DNA of 64,000 nt from Burkholderia contaminans (GTDB taxonomy: Bacteria; Pseudomonadota; Gammaproteobacteria; Burkholderiales; Burkholderiaceae), in assembly GCF_029633825.1 (NCBI RefSeq), contig NZ_CP090640.1, positions 2,852,001 through 2,916,000 on the forward strand. The letters are read 5' to 3'. The translations under genes and the position numbers were made by a program. Shown here piece by piece: positions 15,881 to 25,378 of the stretch (its first letter is position 1; every line of letters starts with the position of its first letter). Below the pieces are notes generated by a model. The model did not search any database. It saw only the letters and a list, made by a program, of their open reading frames with translations, and was not told the origin of the DNA.

Positions 15881-17008
15881 TTGAAGAACCTGATTGTCAC
15901 CCTCGATCGCGCTGGCGAGTTCGACGAGATCATCGACGTGCGCACGCCGCTCGAGTTCGCCGAGGATCATATCCCCGGCGCGCTCAACGCGCCCGTGCTC
16001 AGCAACGAGGAGCGCGTGCTCGTCGGTACGATGTACCGCCAGGTCTCGCCGTACGAGGCGACGCGCGTCGGCGCGGCAATGGTCGCGCGCAACATCGCGC
16101 GCCATCTCGACACGACATTCGCCGACCGGCCGCGCAACTGGCGGCCGCTGATCTACTGCTGGCGCGGCGGCAAGCGCTCGGGTTCGATGACGACCTGGTT
16201 CAACCTGATCGGCTGGAAGGCGCGCCAGCTCGACGGCGGCTACAAGGCGTACCGCCAGTCGGTGTGTGCGACGCTCGACTCGCTGCCGACGCGCTTTCGC
16301 TACATCGCGCTCGTCGGCCATACGGGCTGCGGCAAGACGCGCCTGCTGAACGCGCTGCGCGACGTTGGCGCGCAGACGCTCGATCTCGAGGCGCTCGCAT
16401 GCCATCGCGGCTCGCTGCTCGGCGCGCTGCCGGGCAAGCCGCAGCCGGCGCAGAAGGGGTTCGATTCGGGGCTCGTCGAAACGCTCGGTCGTTTCGACCC
16501 CGAATGGCCGGTGTTCGTCGAGTCGGAAAGCCGCCGGATCGGGCTCGTGCAGTTGCCGATTGCGTTGATCGAAGCGTTTCACGCGGGGCCGTGGGTGCAT
16601 GTCGACGCGGCGCACGACGAGCGCATCGCATTCCTTCTCGACGATTACGCACACCTGTTCGACGAACCGGATGCGTTCAAGGCGCAGCTCCATCGGCTGA
16701 TCGGCCTGCATAGCCGTGAACAGGTGACGCACTGGAAGGCGCTGATCGATGCGGACGCACGGGCCGAACTGTTCACCGAACTGATCGACAAGCATTACGA
16801 TCCCGCCTATGCGCGCACCTATCGCGCGACGTACAACAAGCCGAACCTGGCGCTGACGTTCAAATTCCGGCCCAATGCCGCCGATGGGCGCGACCAGGCG
16901 CGTGCGCTGCTGGCCGAACTCGCGCAAGCCGGGTTGCCCGCATCGGCCGCGCTTGCCGCGGGTGCGACATCCGAAACCGACCAAGACCAATCGACGACCA
17001 CACGATGA
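15881..17008 (+). CDS. mnmH: tRNA 2-selenouridine/geranyl-2-thiouridine synthase MnmH
   Basis: 375 residues. An N-terminal rhodanese domain has catalytic Cys93 in YCWRGGKRSGS; a C-terminal P-loop domain has GHTGCGKT at 146-153. MnmH geranylates 2-thiouridine at wobble position 34 of Lys, Glu and Gln tRNAs and replaces the geranyl-thio group with selenium from selenophosphate. The only start that preserves the family N-terminus (MKNLIVTLDRA) is the TTG at 15881; an in-frame stop at 15809 limits extension and no strong Shine-Dalgarno is seen. The stop overlaps the next gene's start (ATGA at 17005). No selD is in this window. Confidence 0.94.
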   Translation: MKNLIVTLDRAGEFDEIIDVRTPLEFAEDHIPGALNAPVLSNEERVLVGTMYRQVSPYEATRVGAAMVARNIARHLDTTFADRPRNWRPLIYCWRGGKRSGSMTTWFNLIGWKARQLDGGYKAYRQSVCATLDSLPTRFRYIALVGHTGCGKTRLLNALRDVGAQTLDLEALACHRGSLLGALPGKPQPAQKGFDSGLVETLGRFDPEWPVFVESESRRIGLVQLPIALIEAFHAGPWVHVDAAHDERIAFLLDDYAHLFDEPDAFKAQLHRLIGLHSREQVTHWKALIDADARAELFTELIDKHYDPAYARTYRATYNKPNLALTFKFRPNAADGRDQARALLAELAQAGLPASAALAAGATSETDQDQSTTTR

Positions 17009-18063
17009 CAACCACACGCACCCAACCCAGTCCGGCCCTCGGCTGGATGACCTTCCTGCTGATCGCGGTCGCGGGCCTGTTCTATGTGAAATGGTTCCCG
17101 TACTACAACAAGGCGTTCGTGGCAGCCGAGCATCATTCGATCGGCCAGTCGATCCTGATGGGCACGTCGGCGTCCGCGCCCGAGCCGTCGCTGAAGGCAG
17201 CGCTCGACTACGCGTGGGCATACGGCAAGGCGATCTGGCAGGCGATGGTGCTGGGCCTGCTGCTCGGTTCGGCGGTGCAGGCGCTGCTGCCCGCACACTG
17301 GGTTGCGCGCGTGCTCGGCCGCACCGGCTTCGGCAGTGTCGCCGCGGGCGGCTTGCTGTCGCTGCCCGGCATGATGTGCACGTGCTGTGCGGCGCCGGTC
17401 GTCGCGGGGTTGCGTGCGCGCCATGCATCACCGGGCGGCGCGGTCGCGTTCTGGCTCGGCAACACGGTGCTGAACCCGGCGGCGCTGGTCTTCATGGGCT
17501 TCGTGCTCGGCTGGCACTGGAGTGCGCTACGCCTCGTGCTCGGCATCGCGATGGTGTTCGGGATCGGCTATCTGTTGAACCGCATTGCACGTCCGGAAGA
17601 CCGCAGCATCGACGATGCACAGCTCGCCGCGCTGGCAGCCGAGCAGGCTGCGGCCGGCAACCCGTTCGTTCGCTGGATGAAGCTGCTTGCGCGCATGGCC
17701 GTGCGGCTCGTGCCCGAATACATCGTGCTCGTGCTGCTGCTCGGCGCCGCGCGCGCGTGGCTGTTCCCGCATATCGGCCCGGACATCGGCAATCATCTCG
17801 GCTGGATCATTGCATTCGCGGTTGCGGGCATGCTGTTCGTGATCCCGACGGCCGGCGAGGTGCCGATCATCCAGGCGATGCTGTCGCTCGGCATGGGCGT
17901 CGGCCCGGCCGCCGCGCTGCTGATGACGCTGCCGCCGATCAGCGTGCCGTCGCTCGCGATGCTCGCGCGTTCGTTCAAGCCTTACATGCTGGCCATCGTC
18001 GCGATCCTCGTCGTCGTATTCGGGATCGCGAGCGGCCTGCTCGCGGTCGCGCTCGGGTTCTGA
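17005..18063 (+). CDS. Cysteine-rich permease of the ArsP/DUF318 family
   Basis: 352 residues with about eight to nine membrane segments in two repeats. The first repeat ends in GGLLSLPGMMCTCCAAPVVAGLR, a Cys triad typical of the ArsP_1 permease family, and VIPTAGEVPIIQAML marks the second repeat. Relatives export organoarsenicals or act with thiol-reactive oxyanions. Four-base overlap with mnmH implies translational coupling, so a chalcogen (selenium or sulfur) substrate is an attractive guess; nothing in the sequence proves it. Confidence 0.85.
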   Translation: MTTTRTQPSPALGWMTFLLIAVAGLFYVKWFPYYNKAFVAAEHHSIGQSILMGTSASAPEPSLKAALDYAWAYGKAIWQAMVLGLLLGSAVQALLPAHWVARVLGRTGFGSVAAGGLLSLPGMMCTCCAAPVVAGLRARHASPGGAVAFWLGNTVLNPAALVFMGFVLGWHWSALRLVLGIAMVFGIGYLLNRIARPEDRSIDDAQLAALAAEQAAAGNPFVRWMKLLARMAVRLVPEYIVLVLLLGAARAWLFPHIGPDIGNHLGWIIAFAVAGMLFVIPTAGEVPIIQAMLSLGMGVGPAAALLMTLPPISVPSLAMLARSFKPYMLAIVAILVVVFGIASGLLAVALGF

Positions 18064-18164
18064 CGCGAGCGAGCGGCGCGCTCGACGGGCGCAATCGTCA
18101 TATTCATCCGGCGCCGCCGTTTCACGCGTGCGGCGCCATTTACAAGAAGCAAACAGGAAAACGC

Positions 18165-18587
18165 ATGACCCAACCGAAGATCCATCCTCGACTCGAAAAG
18201 GCGCTGACGCGCGGCGATCTCGCGATCCGCCAGGCCAATTCCGCGCGGGCGACTGCCGTGCTGCACGCACTCGGCACGATGATCATCGAGGCCTCCGCAA
18301 CGATCGGCGTCGACGCCAGCATCGACATTCCGCAGGGCGACCGCATTTACGATCCGGTCAACGGGCTGTGGCCGCAGAAGCTGCTGGTGTCGTTCGACGG
18401 CCCGGTGGCCGAAGCCGACAAGGAAGAGCTGCGCTCGGTCTATCTGGTTGCCGACGATCCGGGCACGCAGTTCCGCGTCGAATGGCATCGCGCGGACGGC
18501 AAGCTCGGCCGCCAGGAAGGTGGCCCGCTCGCGACCGTCGCGTTCCTGACCGACGTCGAGATCCCGTGGAGCGACGACGACGAATAA
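18165..18587 (+). CDS. Conserved hypothetical protein, 140 aa
   Basis: Soluble protein, MTQPKIHPRLEKALTRGDLAIRQANSARATAVLHAL..., with an N-terminal helical part, a beta-rich middle (KLLVSFDGPVAEADKEELRSVYLVADD) and an acidic end (PWSDDDE). No recognised domain. The ATG at 18165 is preceded by CAGGAAAA. It lies 101 bp after the permease on the same strand; a shared transcript is possible. Confidence 0.7.
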   Translation: MTQPKIHPRLEKALTRGDLAIRQANSARATAVLHALGTMIIEASATIGVDASIDIPQGDRIYDPVNGLWPQKLLVSFDGPVAEADKEELRSVYLVADDPGTQFRVEWHRADGKLGRQEGGPLATVAFLTDVEIPWSDDDE

Positions 18588-18601
18588 CGTCGTCGCAGGA
18601 A

Positions 18602-18621
18602 GCCGGCGCACGTGCGCCGGC
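18602..18621. terminator. Palindrome between convergent genes
   Basis: GCCGGCGCAC-GTGCGCCGGC, a perfect 20-bp dyad exactly in the gap between the convergent hypothetical gene and nodJ-type gene. It has no T-run, so it is at best a weak bidirectional terminator. Confidence 0.45.
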
Positions 18622-18623
18622 CG

Positions 18624-19457
18624 TCAGCGCATCATCCGCCGCCGGAACAGCCACGCGGACAGCAGGAAGCCGCCGACCGCGTAACCGGCGAGTACCGCGA
18701 CATGCAGTGCGACGTCGGTCGCCGGCCGGCCGAGCATCGCGGGCCGGATCAGCTCGACGGCATTCGCGAGCGGCAGCGCCTGCGCCGCATGCCGCGCGAT
18801 CGGCGGCAACTGCGTGGTCGGGAAGAACACGCCCGACAGCAGCAGCATCGGCGTCAGCACGAGCGTCTGATAAAACATGAAGAAATCGTAGGACGGCGCG
18901 AGCGCCGTGACGATCATCGCGATGCTGGCAAACGCGAGGCCCGCGAGCGCGATCACGGGCAGCGCGGCGAGCATCGACGGAAACTGCGCATAGCCGAGCG
19001 CCCCCGCGACGAGCATGATCGCGGCCCCCGACAGCATCGCCTTGCTGGCTCCCCAGACAATTTCCCCGAGCACGATGTCGCCGAGCGCGAGCGGCGTATG
19101 CATGATCGCCTCCCACGTTCGTTGCACGTGCATTCGCGAGAAGCCTGAATACATCGACTCGAAGCTCGCGGACATCATCACGCTCGACCCGACCGTGCCG
19201 GCCGCGAGGAACGCGATATACGACACGCCGTCGACATGGCCGAGCATCAGCCCGAGCCCGAACCCCAGCCCGAACAGATAGATCATCGGATCGGCAAGAT
19301 TGCCGAACATCGACGCGAGCGCGAGCTTGCGCCAGACGAGGTAGTTGCGCCGCCAGACGGCGATCCAGTTGGTCGCGTTCGCGGGCATGGCGATCGCGAA
19401 GCGCGACACGCGCGGGGGTGCCGACGGTGCGGCGGTGGAATAGTTGCGGACGTCCAT
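18624..19457 (-). CDS. nodJ: ABC-2 type transporter permease, NodJ-like
   Basis: 277 residues, six membrane segments, [21 protein letters not shown] at the start and [22 protein letters not shown], diagnostic of NodJ. In rhizobia NodI-NodJ exports lipochitooligosaccharides; in non-symbiotic Burkholderia the pair is widespread and its substrate is undefined, so the gene name does not imply nodulation. It follows nodI with only 6 bp between them. Confidence 0.9.
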   Translation of the reverse strand: MDVRNYSTAAPSAPPRVSRFAIAMPANATNWIAVWRRNYLVWRKLALASMFGNLADPMIYLFGLGFGLGLMLGHVDGVSYIAFLAAGTVGSSVMMSASFESMYSGFSRMHVQRTWEAIMHTPLALGDIVLGEIVWGASKAMLSGAAIMLVAGALGYAQFPSMLAALPVIALAGLAFASIAMIVTALAPSYDFFMFYQTLVLTPMLLLSGVFFPTTQLPPIARHAAQALPLANAVELIRPAMLGRPATDVALHVAVLAGYAVGGFLLSAWLFRRRMMR

Positions 19458-19463
19458 GATCGA

Positions 19464-20378
19464 TCAGTCCTGCATTTCGCGGCCCGTGAGCCGCAGGAAC
19501 ACATCTTCAAGATTGGCCGGGCGATGCAGATAGCGCAACCCCGCGCGACCCTTGAGTCGCGCGCTCAGCGGTTCCGGATCGCTCACGTAGCAGAACAGCG
19601 TCTCGCCGCTGATCTCGGTGTGCTTCGCGAACGCCGACAGCTCGTCACGCAGCGTGGCCGGATCGGGCCCGTAGATCTCGATCACGTCGCAGCCGATTTC
19701 CGATTCGATCAGCGCGTGCGGCGCGCCTTCGGCGATCTTGCGGCCTTCCTCGATCACGCACAGGCGGTCGCACAGGCGCTCGGCTTCTTCCATGAAATGC
19801 GTGGTGATCAGGATCGTCTTGCCGCGCGCGAGCAGCGAGCGCAGCCGCTCCCACATGAGATGACGCGCCTGCGGGTCGAGGCCCGTCGTCGGCTCGTCGA
19901 GCACCAGCACATCGGGATCGTTGACGAGCGCGCGGGCGAGCGTGAGGCGGCGCTTCATGCCGCCCGACAGCTCGCCGACCTTTGCATCGGCCTTGTTCTC
20001 GAGCTTCGCGAATTCGAGCAGCGGCTTCACGAGCGCGTGCGCGGCCTGAGCGGTCATGCCGAAGTAGCGGCTGAAGACGAGCAGGTTCTCGCGCACGGTG
20101 AAGTCGGGGTCGAGATTGTCGAACTGCGGGACAACCCCGACGCGCTGGCGCGCGTGCCGCGCACGCGATGGAACCGGTTCGCCGCAAAGCGAAATGGTGC
20201 CCGCATCGGGATGCGTGAGGCCGAGCAGCATTTTCAGCGTGGTGGTCTTGCCGGCGCCGTTCGGCCCGAGCAGGCCGTAGCATTCGCCGGCCTGGACGGT
20301 GAAGGACAGGCCGTTGACGACGAGCTTGTCGCCATAGCGCTTTTCGACGTTCCGGAAATCGATCGGTGCAACGGACAT
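19464..20378 (-). CDS. nodI: ABC transporter ATP-binding protein, NodI-like
   Basis: 304 residues. Walker [10 protein letters not shown] (about 37-45), signature LSGGMKRRL, Walker [14 protein letters not shown], and the switch His in [11 protein letters not shown] are all intact. The segment [24 protein letters not shown] is characteristic of NodI. The start [10 protein letters not shown] at 20378 matches the family; an ATG two codons earlier (20384) is possible. It powers the NodJ permease encoded downstream. Confidence 0.93.
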   Translation of the reverse strand: MSVAPIDFRNVEKRYGDKLVVNGLSFTVQAGECYGLLGPNGAGKTTTLKMLLGLTHPDAGTISLCGEPVPSRARHARQRVGVVPQFDNLDPDFTVRENLLVFSRYFGMTAQAAHALVKPLLEFAKLENKADAKVGELSGGMKRRLTLARALVNDPDVLVLDEPTTGLDPQARHLMWERLRSLLARGKTILITTHFMEEAERLCDRLCVIEEGRKIAEGAPHALIESEIGCDVIEIYGPDPATLRDELSAFAKHTEISGETLFCYVSDPEPLSARLKGRAGLRYLHRPANLEDVFLRLTGREMQD

Positions 20379-20714
20379 GGGCATGTTGTCGTTGTAGGCG
20401 GGCGCGGAAGCGTTCCGCTGCCGGATGCGTGCCGGTTGACGAACCGGCCGGACGATTGCGTGTCAGACGGGCATGACCGAAGCGCACGACGCCGGCGCTT
20501 GATGACCCGCTGGAGTACGAACGGGCCATTCTAGTGCATCGACTGCGTCTCTTCAGGGCATGCCTGCACGGTGCGATGCATGTGCGCACCGATCGTGCAC
20601 TGCATCATCGCGCACGAGCCGAGCGGGGCGAATCAGCGTTTTCCATCCCTTGCGTCCTGAATTGCGGCGCACCATGATGAATGCGTAGGCTCGTTGTTGC
20701 GATAGGGAGGTTTC
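20379..20714. other. Divergent intergenic region
   Basis: Separates nodI (minus) from the universal stress gene (plus). It should hold both promoters, but I could not assign convincing -35/-10 pairs and see no gene. Confidence 0.5.
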
Positions 20715-21212
20715 ATGGCTAGCTACAACAAGATTTTGCTGTGTTACGACGGCACGCTCGAAGGACGCAAGGCACTGCGTTGCGGCGCCAATCTCGCGAT
20801 GGACCTGAAGGCCGAGACGCATTTGCTGTCAGTAGTCGACATGCGCTCGAGCATTGCGCAGAGCGCGGGTTTGCTGACCGACGTCGCGTGCGGCCGGTTC
20901 GAGGAAACCGCGCGTGAAATCCTGCAGGAAGGGGTGAACTGGCTGCGCGAGCGCGGCGTGCAGGCCGAAGGCCATTTCGCGTTCGGCTATCCGATCGACG
21001 AAATCGCGAATCTCGCGACGGAGCTGAAGGCCGACCTCGTCGTCGTCGGCCATCGGTGCCGTAGCGGGTTGTCCAGATGGTGGATGGGGTCGGGCAACAC
21101 GCAACTGCTCGATCGCGTGAACTGCAGCATTCTGGTGGCGTGTTCGTCGGCGCAGGAGCAGAAGGAAGAAATCGCACGGGAGCGTGAAGCGGCCACGGCG
21201 AACGGCAAATGA
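20715..21212 (+). CDS. Universal stress protein (UspA family)
   Basis: 165 residues: MASYNKILLCYDGTLEGRKALRCGANLAMDLKAE is the UspA opening strand and helix, and GHRCRSGLSRWWMGSGNTQLLDRVNCSILVA is the nucleotide-binding G-x2-G-x9-G(S/T) region in modified form (Cys and Arg replace small residues). It likely binds ATP and acts as a stress-response accessory protein in the cytosol. ATG follows GGGAGG. Single-gene transcript by context. Confidence 0.9.
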   Translation: MASYNKILLCYDGTLEGRKALRCGANLAMDLKAETHLLSVVDMRSSIAQSAGLLTDVACGRFEETAREILQEGVNWLRERGVQAEGHFAFGYPIDEIANLATELKADLVVVGHRCRSGLSRWWMGSGNTQLLDRVNCSILVACSSAQEQKEEIAREREAATANGK

Positions 21213-21309
21213 TCCAATGATTCGACGACTGCCTGACCGGCGAATCGCGCCGGCCGGGCGTCGTGCCACGTCCGTGGGGTGGGCGCTGGCCGCGGCCACC
21301 CAGGACCGG

Positions 21310-22020
21310 TCAAGCGTGCAGGTCGATCGCGGACAACTTCCACGAGAACAGGCCGGAGCGGTGGAATATCGCCGCATAGCGCGTGCCGTCGGCACTGCGC
21401 TGGTAAGTCACCACGAATTCATCGATGTTCCGGTAGCCGGCGCTGGTTTGCTGCTGGTGCGGCGCATGCGCTGCATCGGCCGGGCTGGTCGGTGCGGCAA
21501 CGGCGGGTGGTGGCGATGACGGGGCTGTAGCGGCCGCGTTGTTACCCGGAGCGGCTGCGCTTGCCGGAGGAGCCGGATTGGCCGCCGGTGCTGCCGGTGC
21601 ATTGCCGCCCGGCGGCAGATTCGACCATTCAGGTGGACGCTCGCCTGGATTGCCACGCGGCGGCAATCCGCTCATCAGCGCGGCTACGCCTTCCGGTGTC
21701 GCGTATGCATCGACCAGCGGGCCGATCAGTGCAGATCCGATCAGCGCACCGATCACCGCGAACGGATTGTTCTTCTTCACCGCGTCGATCCGGCGCATCA
21801 ATTCCTCCGTGACCTGCTGCTTCAGGCTGATGCGGAGTGACGGGAAATCGACATATTCACTGATGGCCTGCGCGTCGCGCGCATCGATTGCCGATTTCAG
21901 GCGACCGAGCGCGACGTACGGCGACGCGTAGGCATAGCCGATCGCCACAATGATGGCGACGGCCAGCACGACGATCAGCAGGGGTTTGAGCCGCCACGTG
22001 CGGCCCGAGGATCCGGTCAC
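21310..22020 (-). CDS. DUF2939 membrane-anchored protein
   Basis: 236 residues from a GTG start at 22020 that follows CGGAGG. One membrane segment (about 13-32, LKPLLIVVLAVAIIVAIGYAY) is followed by YVALGRLKSAIDARDAQAISEYVDFPSLRISLKQQV, the DUF2939 signature, then a long Pro/Ala/Asn-rich linker and a C-terminal beta-rich tail (YRNIDEFVVTYQRS). The low-complexity linker is longer than usual. Function unknown; probably periplasmic on an inner-membrane anchor. Confidence 0.83.
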   Translation of the reverse strand: MTGSSGRTWRLKPLLIVVLAVAIIVAIGYAYASPYVALGRLKSAIDARDAQAISEYVDFPSLRISLKQQVTEELMRRIDAVKKNNPFAVIGALIGSALIGPLVDAYATPEGVAALMSGLPPRGNPGERPPEWSNLPPGGNAPAAPAANPAPPASAAAPGNNAAATAPSSPPPAVAAPTSPADAAHAPHQQQTSAGYRNIDEFVVTYQRSADGTRYAAIFHRSGLFSWKLSAIDLHA

Positions 22021-22049
22021 GTTGCCTCCGGTGCGGGGATGTTCCGCAA

Positions 22050-22385
22050 TCAGAGACCGCCTGGCGTGGCCGATCGTTCCTCTGCGATGCAGCGATCGAT
22101 CATCCGGCACACGGCGTCGATCGTGCCGACCATGATCAGGCGCGACCGGCCGTGATAGACGCGCACCGGCGCGCGACGTGCAGGTTCGGCGTGATTCAGG
22201 CCGGCGTTCAGCGATACCCGCGCGAAAGCGGGTAGCGCCGACGGCAGCAGGGACGCCTGCCGTTCGACTGCGACTTCTTCTTGCACTGGCGCCGCCGCGG
22301 ACAGCGGTGCGCAGGGCGTGCGGCCGCGCAGGTGACGCAGGCGGCCGAATTGACGGAAAGGCAGCAGACGGGCAAGGCGTTCCAT
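22050..22385 (-). CDS. Small protein downstream of lexA
   Basis: 111 residues starting MERLARLLPFRQFGRLRHLRG, with an arginine-rich N-terminus and a C-terminal stretch VYHGRSRLIMVGTIDAVCRMIDRCIAEE that looks structured. The ATG at 22385 has AGGAG upstream. It begins 26 bp after lexA ends on the same strand, so it should be LexA-controlled. In Pseudomonas lexA is followed by the division inhibitor sulA; this protein has no evident sequence similarity to SulA but sits in the same position. Family not recognised. Confidence 0.7.
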   Translation of the reverse strand: MERLARLLPFRQFGRLRHLRGRTPCAPLSAAAPVQEEVAVERQASLLPSALPAFARVSLNAGLNHAEPARRAPVRVYHGRSRLIMVGTIDAVCRMIDRCIAEERSATPGGL

Positions 22386-22411
22386 GTTGTTCTCCTGATC
22401 GAGACGGAATG

Positions 22412-23059
22412 TCAGAGTTCGCCCGAGCGGATCAGCCCGACGGCGATGCCTTCCAGCGCGAATTCCGCGCTGCCGGCCTTGACGAAGATGTTTTCGTAAT
22501 CGGGGTTCTCCGCGATCAGCTCGAGACCGCCAGGCCGGCGCATCAGGCGCTTGACCGTGACGTCGTCGCCGAGACGCGCGACGATGATCTGGCCGTCCTT
22601 CGCTTCCGTGCGCTTCTGCACGGCGAGGAGGTCGCCGTCGAGGATGCCGGCGTCGCGCATCGACAGGCCGCGCACTTTCAGCAGGTAGTCGGGCTTGCTG
22701 GAGAACAGCGCGGGATCGCACGCGTAATGCTGCGAGATGTGCTCCTGCGCCAGGATCGGGCTACCGGCCGCGACGCGGCCGACGAGCGGCAGCGACAACT
22801 GCATCAGGCCGGCGTGCGGCAGCGTGAACTGGTGCGGGGCATCGTCGATGCCGAGCAGGCGGATGCCGCGCGACGCGCCGGCGGCCAGCTCGATGACACC
22901 CTTGCGCGCCAGCGCGCGCAGGTGCTCCTCGGCGGCATTCGGCGAGCTGAAGCCCAGTTCGGCCGCGATCTCGGCACGGGTGGGGGGGAATCCGGAGCGC
23001 TCGATCGCGCGACGGATCAAGTCGAACACTTGCTGCTGACGGGCGGTGAGTTTGGTCAT
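22412..23059 (-). CDS. lexA: LexA repressor
   Basis: 215 residues. The N-terminal winged helix (about 1-70: [11 protein letters not shown]... [17 protein letters not shown]) binds SOS boxes. The C-terminal S24 domain has the self-cleavage bond Ala98-Gly99 (GRVAAGSP), Ser133 and Lys170. RecA filaments on single-stranded DNA trigger cleavage and induce the SOS regulon. Two SOS boxes precede the gene, so it represses itself. The downstream small gene is probably in the same operon. Confidence 0.98.
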   Translation of the reverse strand: MTKLTARQQQVFDLIRRAIERSGFPPTRAEIAAELGFSSPNAAEEHLRALARKGVIELAAGASRGIRLLGIDDAPHQFTLPHAGLMQLSLPLVGRVAAGSPILAQEHISQHYACDPALFSSKPDYLLKVRGLSMRDAGILDGDLLAVQKRTEAKDGQIIVARLGDDVTVKRLMRRPGGLELIAENPDYENIFVKAGSAEFALEGIAVGLIRSGEL

Positions 23060-23066
23060 GGCTCAA

Positions 23067-23082
23067 CTGTATGGATAGACAG
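23067..23082 (-). promoter_or_regulatory. SOS box 1 of lexA
   Basis: CTGTATGGATAGACAG fits CTGT-N8-ACAG and ends 8 bp before the lexA start codon. Confidence 0.9.
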
Positions 23083-23086
23083 TGAG

Positions 23087-23102
23087 CTGTATTTTTATAC
23101 AG
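23087..23102 (-). promoter_or_regulatory. SOS box 2 of lexA
   Basis: CTGTATTTTTATACAG is a near-ideal CTGT-N8-ACAG box with AT-rich centre, 20 bp (two helical turns) from box 1. Tandem boxes imply tight autoregulation. Confidence 0.93.
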
Positions 23103-23231
23103 TAGTCCGCGAATTTCAAGTGTTACGTGAGGTTCGACGCGATCGCGCCGGTTCCGGCGCGATTTGGCGACGTCCGGACGCCGGTTTATCTGCCGCAACC
23201 GTCCATTCCGTCTGCGTTAGCACTTTTGAGT

Positions 23232-23261
23232 ATTAAAAAATAAGGAACGATTATTTTTAAT
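23232..23261. promoter_or_regulatory. AT-rich dyad, candidate CysB site for the sulfate operon
   Basis: ATTAAAAAATAA and TTATTTTTAAT form an imperfect dyad (one extra A) around GGAACGA, 62 bp before the sbp start. It is a sharp AT-rich patch in GC-rich DNA. CysB activates such operons from AT-rich sites just upstream of the promoter; the assignment is by position. Confidence 0.5.
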
Positions 23262-23323
23262 CATGTAACCCGTTCGTTAGACTGGCCCGACATCGCAATA
23301 CCGACAACACTGGAGAACCAAGG

Positions 23324-24361
23324 ATGGGCAAGCGCAACACGGGGCTGGTGGGCGGAGTGGGCCGCCTGATCGCAACACTCGCGCTGGGCGCGGCGGCGGC
23401 GCTGGGCGTCGCGACGCACGCACAGGCCGATACGACCTTCCTGAACGTGTCGTACGACCCGACGCGCGAGTTGTATCAGGACTTCAACCAGGCGTTCGGC
23501 AAGGAGTGGAAGGCGAAGACGGGCGAGACCGTCAACTTCAAGCAGTCGCACGGCGGTTCGGGCGCGCAGGCGCGCTCGGTGCTCGACGGCCTGCAGGCCG
23601 ACGTCGTCACGCTGGCGCTCGCGTACGACATCGATGCGCTCGCGAACAAGGGGCTCGTCAACAAGGACTGGCAGAAGCGCCTGCCCGACAACGCGTCGCC
23701 GTACACGTCGACGATCGTGTTCCTGGTGCGCAAGGGCAATCCGAAGGGGATCAAGGACTGGGACGACCTGACCAAGCCGGGCATCTCGATCGTCACGCCG
23801 AACCCGAAGACGTCGGGCGGCGCGCGCTGGAACTACCTGGCCGCGTGGGCGTACGCGCTGCACAAGCCGGGCGGCAACGAGCAGACGGCGAAGGAATTCG
23901 TCACGAAGCTCTACAAGAATGCAGGCGTGCTCGATTCGGGCGCGCGCGGCGCGACCACGAGCTTCGTGCAGCGCGGGATCGGCGACGTGCTGATCGCATG
24001 GGAAAACGAGGCATTCCTGTCGGTCAAGGAATTCGGCACCGACAAGTTCGAGATCGTCGTGCCGTCGGTGAGCATCCTGGCCGAGCCGCCCGTCGCGGTG
24101 GTCGACAAGGTGGTCGACAAGAAGGGCACGCGCAAGCTGGCCGAGGCGTACCTGAACTTCCTGTACAGCCCGCAGGGCCAGGAGATCGCGGCACGCAACT
24201 ACTACCGTCCGCGTTCGAAGAACGTGCCGGCGGAACTGACGAAGCAGTTCCCGAAGCTGAAGCTGTACACGGTCGACGATACCTTCGGCGGCTGGACGAA
24301 TGCGCAGAAGACGCATTTCGCGGATGGCGGCGTGTTCGATTCGATCTACAAGCCGCAGTAA
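23324..24361 (+). CDS. sbp: Periplasmic sulfate/thiosulfate-binding protein
   Basis: 345 residues with a signal peptide cut near [56 protein letters not shown] and [16 protein letters not shown] are hallmarks of Sbp/CysP, whose main-chain amides and Ser/Trp hold the sulfate dianion. It delivers sulfate to the CysTWA complex encoded next (123-bp gap). AT-rich CysB-type site upstream suggests induction on sulfur limitation. Confidence 0.95.
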   Translation: MGKRNTGLVGGVGRLIATLALGAAAALGVATHAQADTTFLNVSYDPTRELYQDFNQAFGKEWKAKTGETVNFKQSHGGSGAQARSVLDGLQADVVTLALAYDIDALANKGLVNKDWQKRLPDNASPYTSTIVFLVRKGNPKGIKDWDDLTKPGISIVTPNPKTSGGARWNYLAAWAYALHKPGGNEQTAKEFVTKLYKNAGVLDSGARGATTSFVQRGIGDVLIAWENEAFLSVKEFGTDKFEIVVPSVSILAEPPVAVVDKVVDKKGTRKLAEAYLNFLYSPQGQEIAARNYYRPRSKNVPAELTKQFPKLKLYTVDDTFGGWTNAQKTHFADGGVFDSIYKPQ

Positions 24362-24484
24362 CGCCATAACGACAAGCGGTGCGCCACGACAGCGCGCCGC
24401 GTCCCCGACGGCTCGCCGGCGCGATTCACTGCGCCGGCGTTTGCGTCGGACCCGTGAGCAGCATCGACCCAGCAAGAGCATCCG

Positions 24485-25378
24485 ATGACGACGTACACCT
24501 TTCGCAAGCCGAGCGCGCTGCCCGGTTTCGGCGTAACACTCGGCATCACGGTGGCCTATTTGAGCCTCGTGGTGCTGATCCCGCTCGCCGCCACGTTCCT
24601 GAAGACCGCGACGCTGTCGTGGGACCAGTTCGTCACCGCCGTCACGTCGCCGCGCGTGCTCGCGTCGTATCGGCTGACGTTCTCGGCCGCGCTCGGCGGC
24701 GCGCTGATCAACGCCGTGTTCGGCTTTCTCGTCGCATGGGTTCTGGTGCGCTACACGTTCCCGTTCAAGCGCCTCGTCGATGCGGTCGTCGACCTGCCGT
24801 TTGCACTTCCGACGTCGGTCGCCGGCATTTCGCTCGCGGCCGTTTACGCGACCAACGGCTGGGTCGGCCAGTATCTCGCGCCGCTCGGCATCAAGATCGC
24901 GTTCACGCCGGCCGGTGTGCTGGTCGCGCTGACCTTCATCGGGCTGCCGTTCGTCGTGCGCACGGTGCAGCCGGTGCTTGAGGATTTCGAGCGCGAGCAG
25001 GAAGAGGCTGCCGCGTGCCTCGGCGCGTCGCGCTGGCTGACGTTCCGCCGCGTCGTGCTGCCGGCCGTGCTGCCGGCGCTGCTCACCGGTTTCGCGCTCG
25101 CGTTCGCGCGCGCGCTCGGCGAATACGGCTCGGTGATCTTCATCGCCGGCAACGTGCCGATGAAATCCGAGATCACGTCGCTGCTGATCATCACCAAGCT
25201 CGAGCAATACGACTACGCGGGCGCGACCGCGCTGGCGGTCGTGATGCTGGTCGTGTCGTTCCTGATGCTGCTGCTGATCAACACGCTGCAATGGTATCTG
25301 CAGCGTCGTACGAGCAAGGGCGCGAGCGGTCCGGCGCCCGCCACCGGCACTGCTGTCGCAGCAGGAGGCCAGCAATGA
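24485..25378 (+). CDS. cysT: Sulfate ABC transporter permease CysT (CysU)
   Basis: 297 residues, about six membrane segments. The cytoplasmic EAA loop reads [21 protein letters not shown], the contact point with Cys[17 protein letters not shown] is typical of CysT. It overlaps cysW by 4 bp (ATGA at 25375), indicating coupled translation. Forms the heterodimeric channel with CysW. Confidence 0.95.
   Translation: MTTYTFRKPSALPGFGVTLGITVAYLSLVVLIPLAATFLKTATLSWDQFVTAVTSPRVLASYRLTFSAALGGALINAVFGFLVAWVLVRYTFPFKRLVDAVVDLPFALPTSVAGISLAAVYATNGWVGQYLAPLGIKIAFTPAGVLVALTFIGLPFVVRTVQPVLEDFEREQEEAAACLGASRWLTFRRVVLPAVLPALLTGFALAFARALGEYGSVIFIAGNVPMKSEITSLLIITKLEQYDYAGATALAVVMLVVSFLMLLLINTLQWYLQRRTSKGASGPAPATGTAVAAGGQQ

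Noticed and set aside
15881..17008. Selenocysteine incorporation locus
   Set aside because: Only mnmH is present; no selA, selB, selC or selD in the window.
18624..20378. Nodulation or symbiosis island suggested by nodI/nodJ
   Set aside because: No nodABC or other symbiosis genes nearby; NodIJ-type exporters are common in non-symbiotic Burkholderia.
23261..25375. 704-residue minus-strand open frame opposite sbp-cysT
   Set aside because: Arg/His-rich translation with no domain, opposite well-conserved cys genes; a GC-bias shadow.
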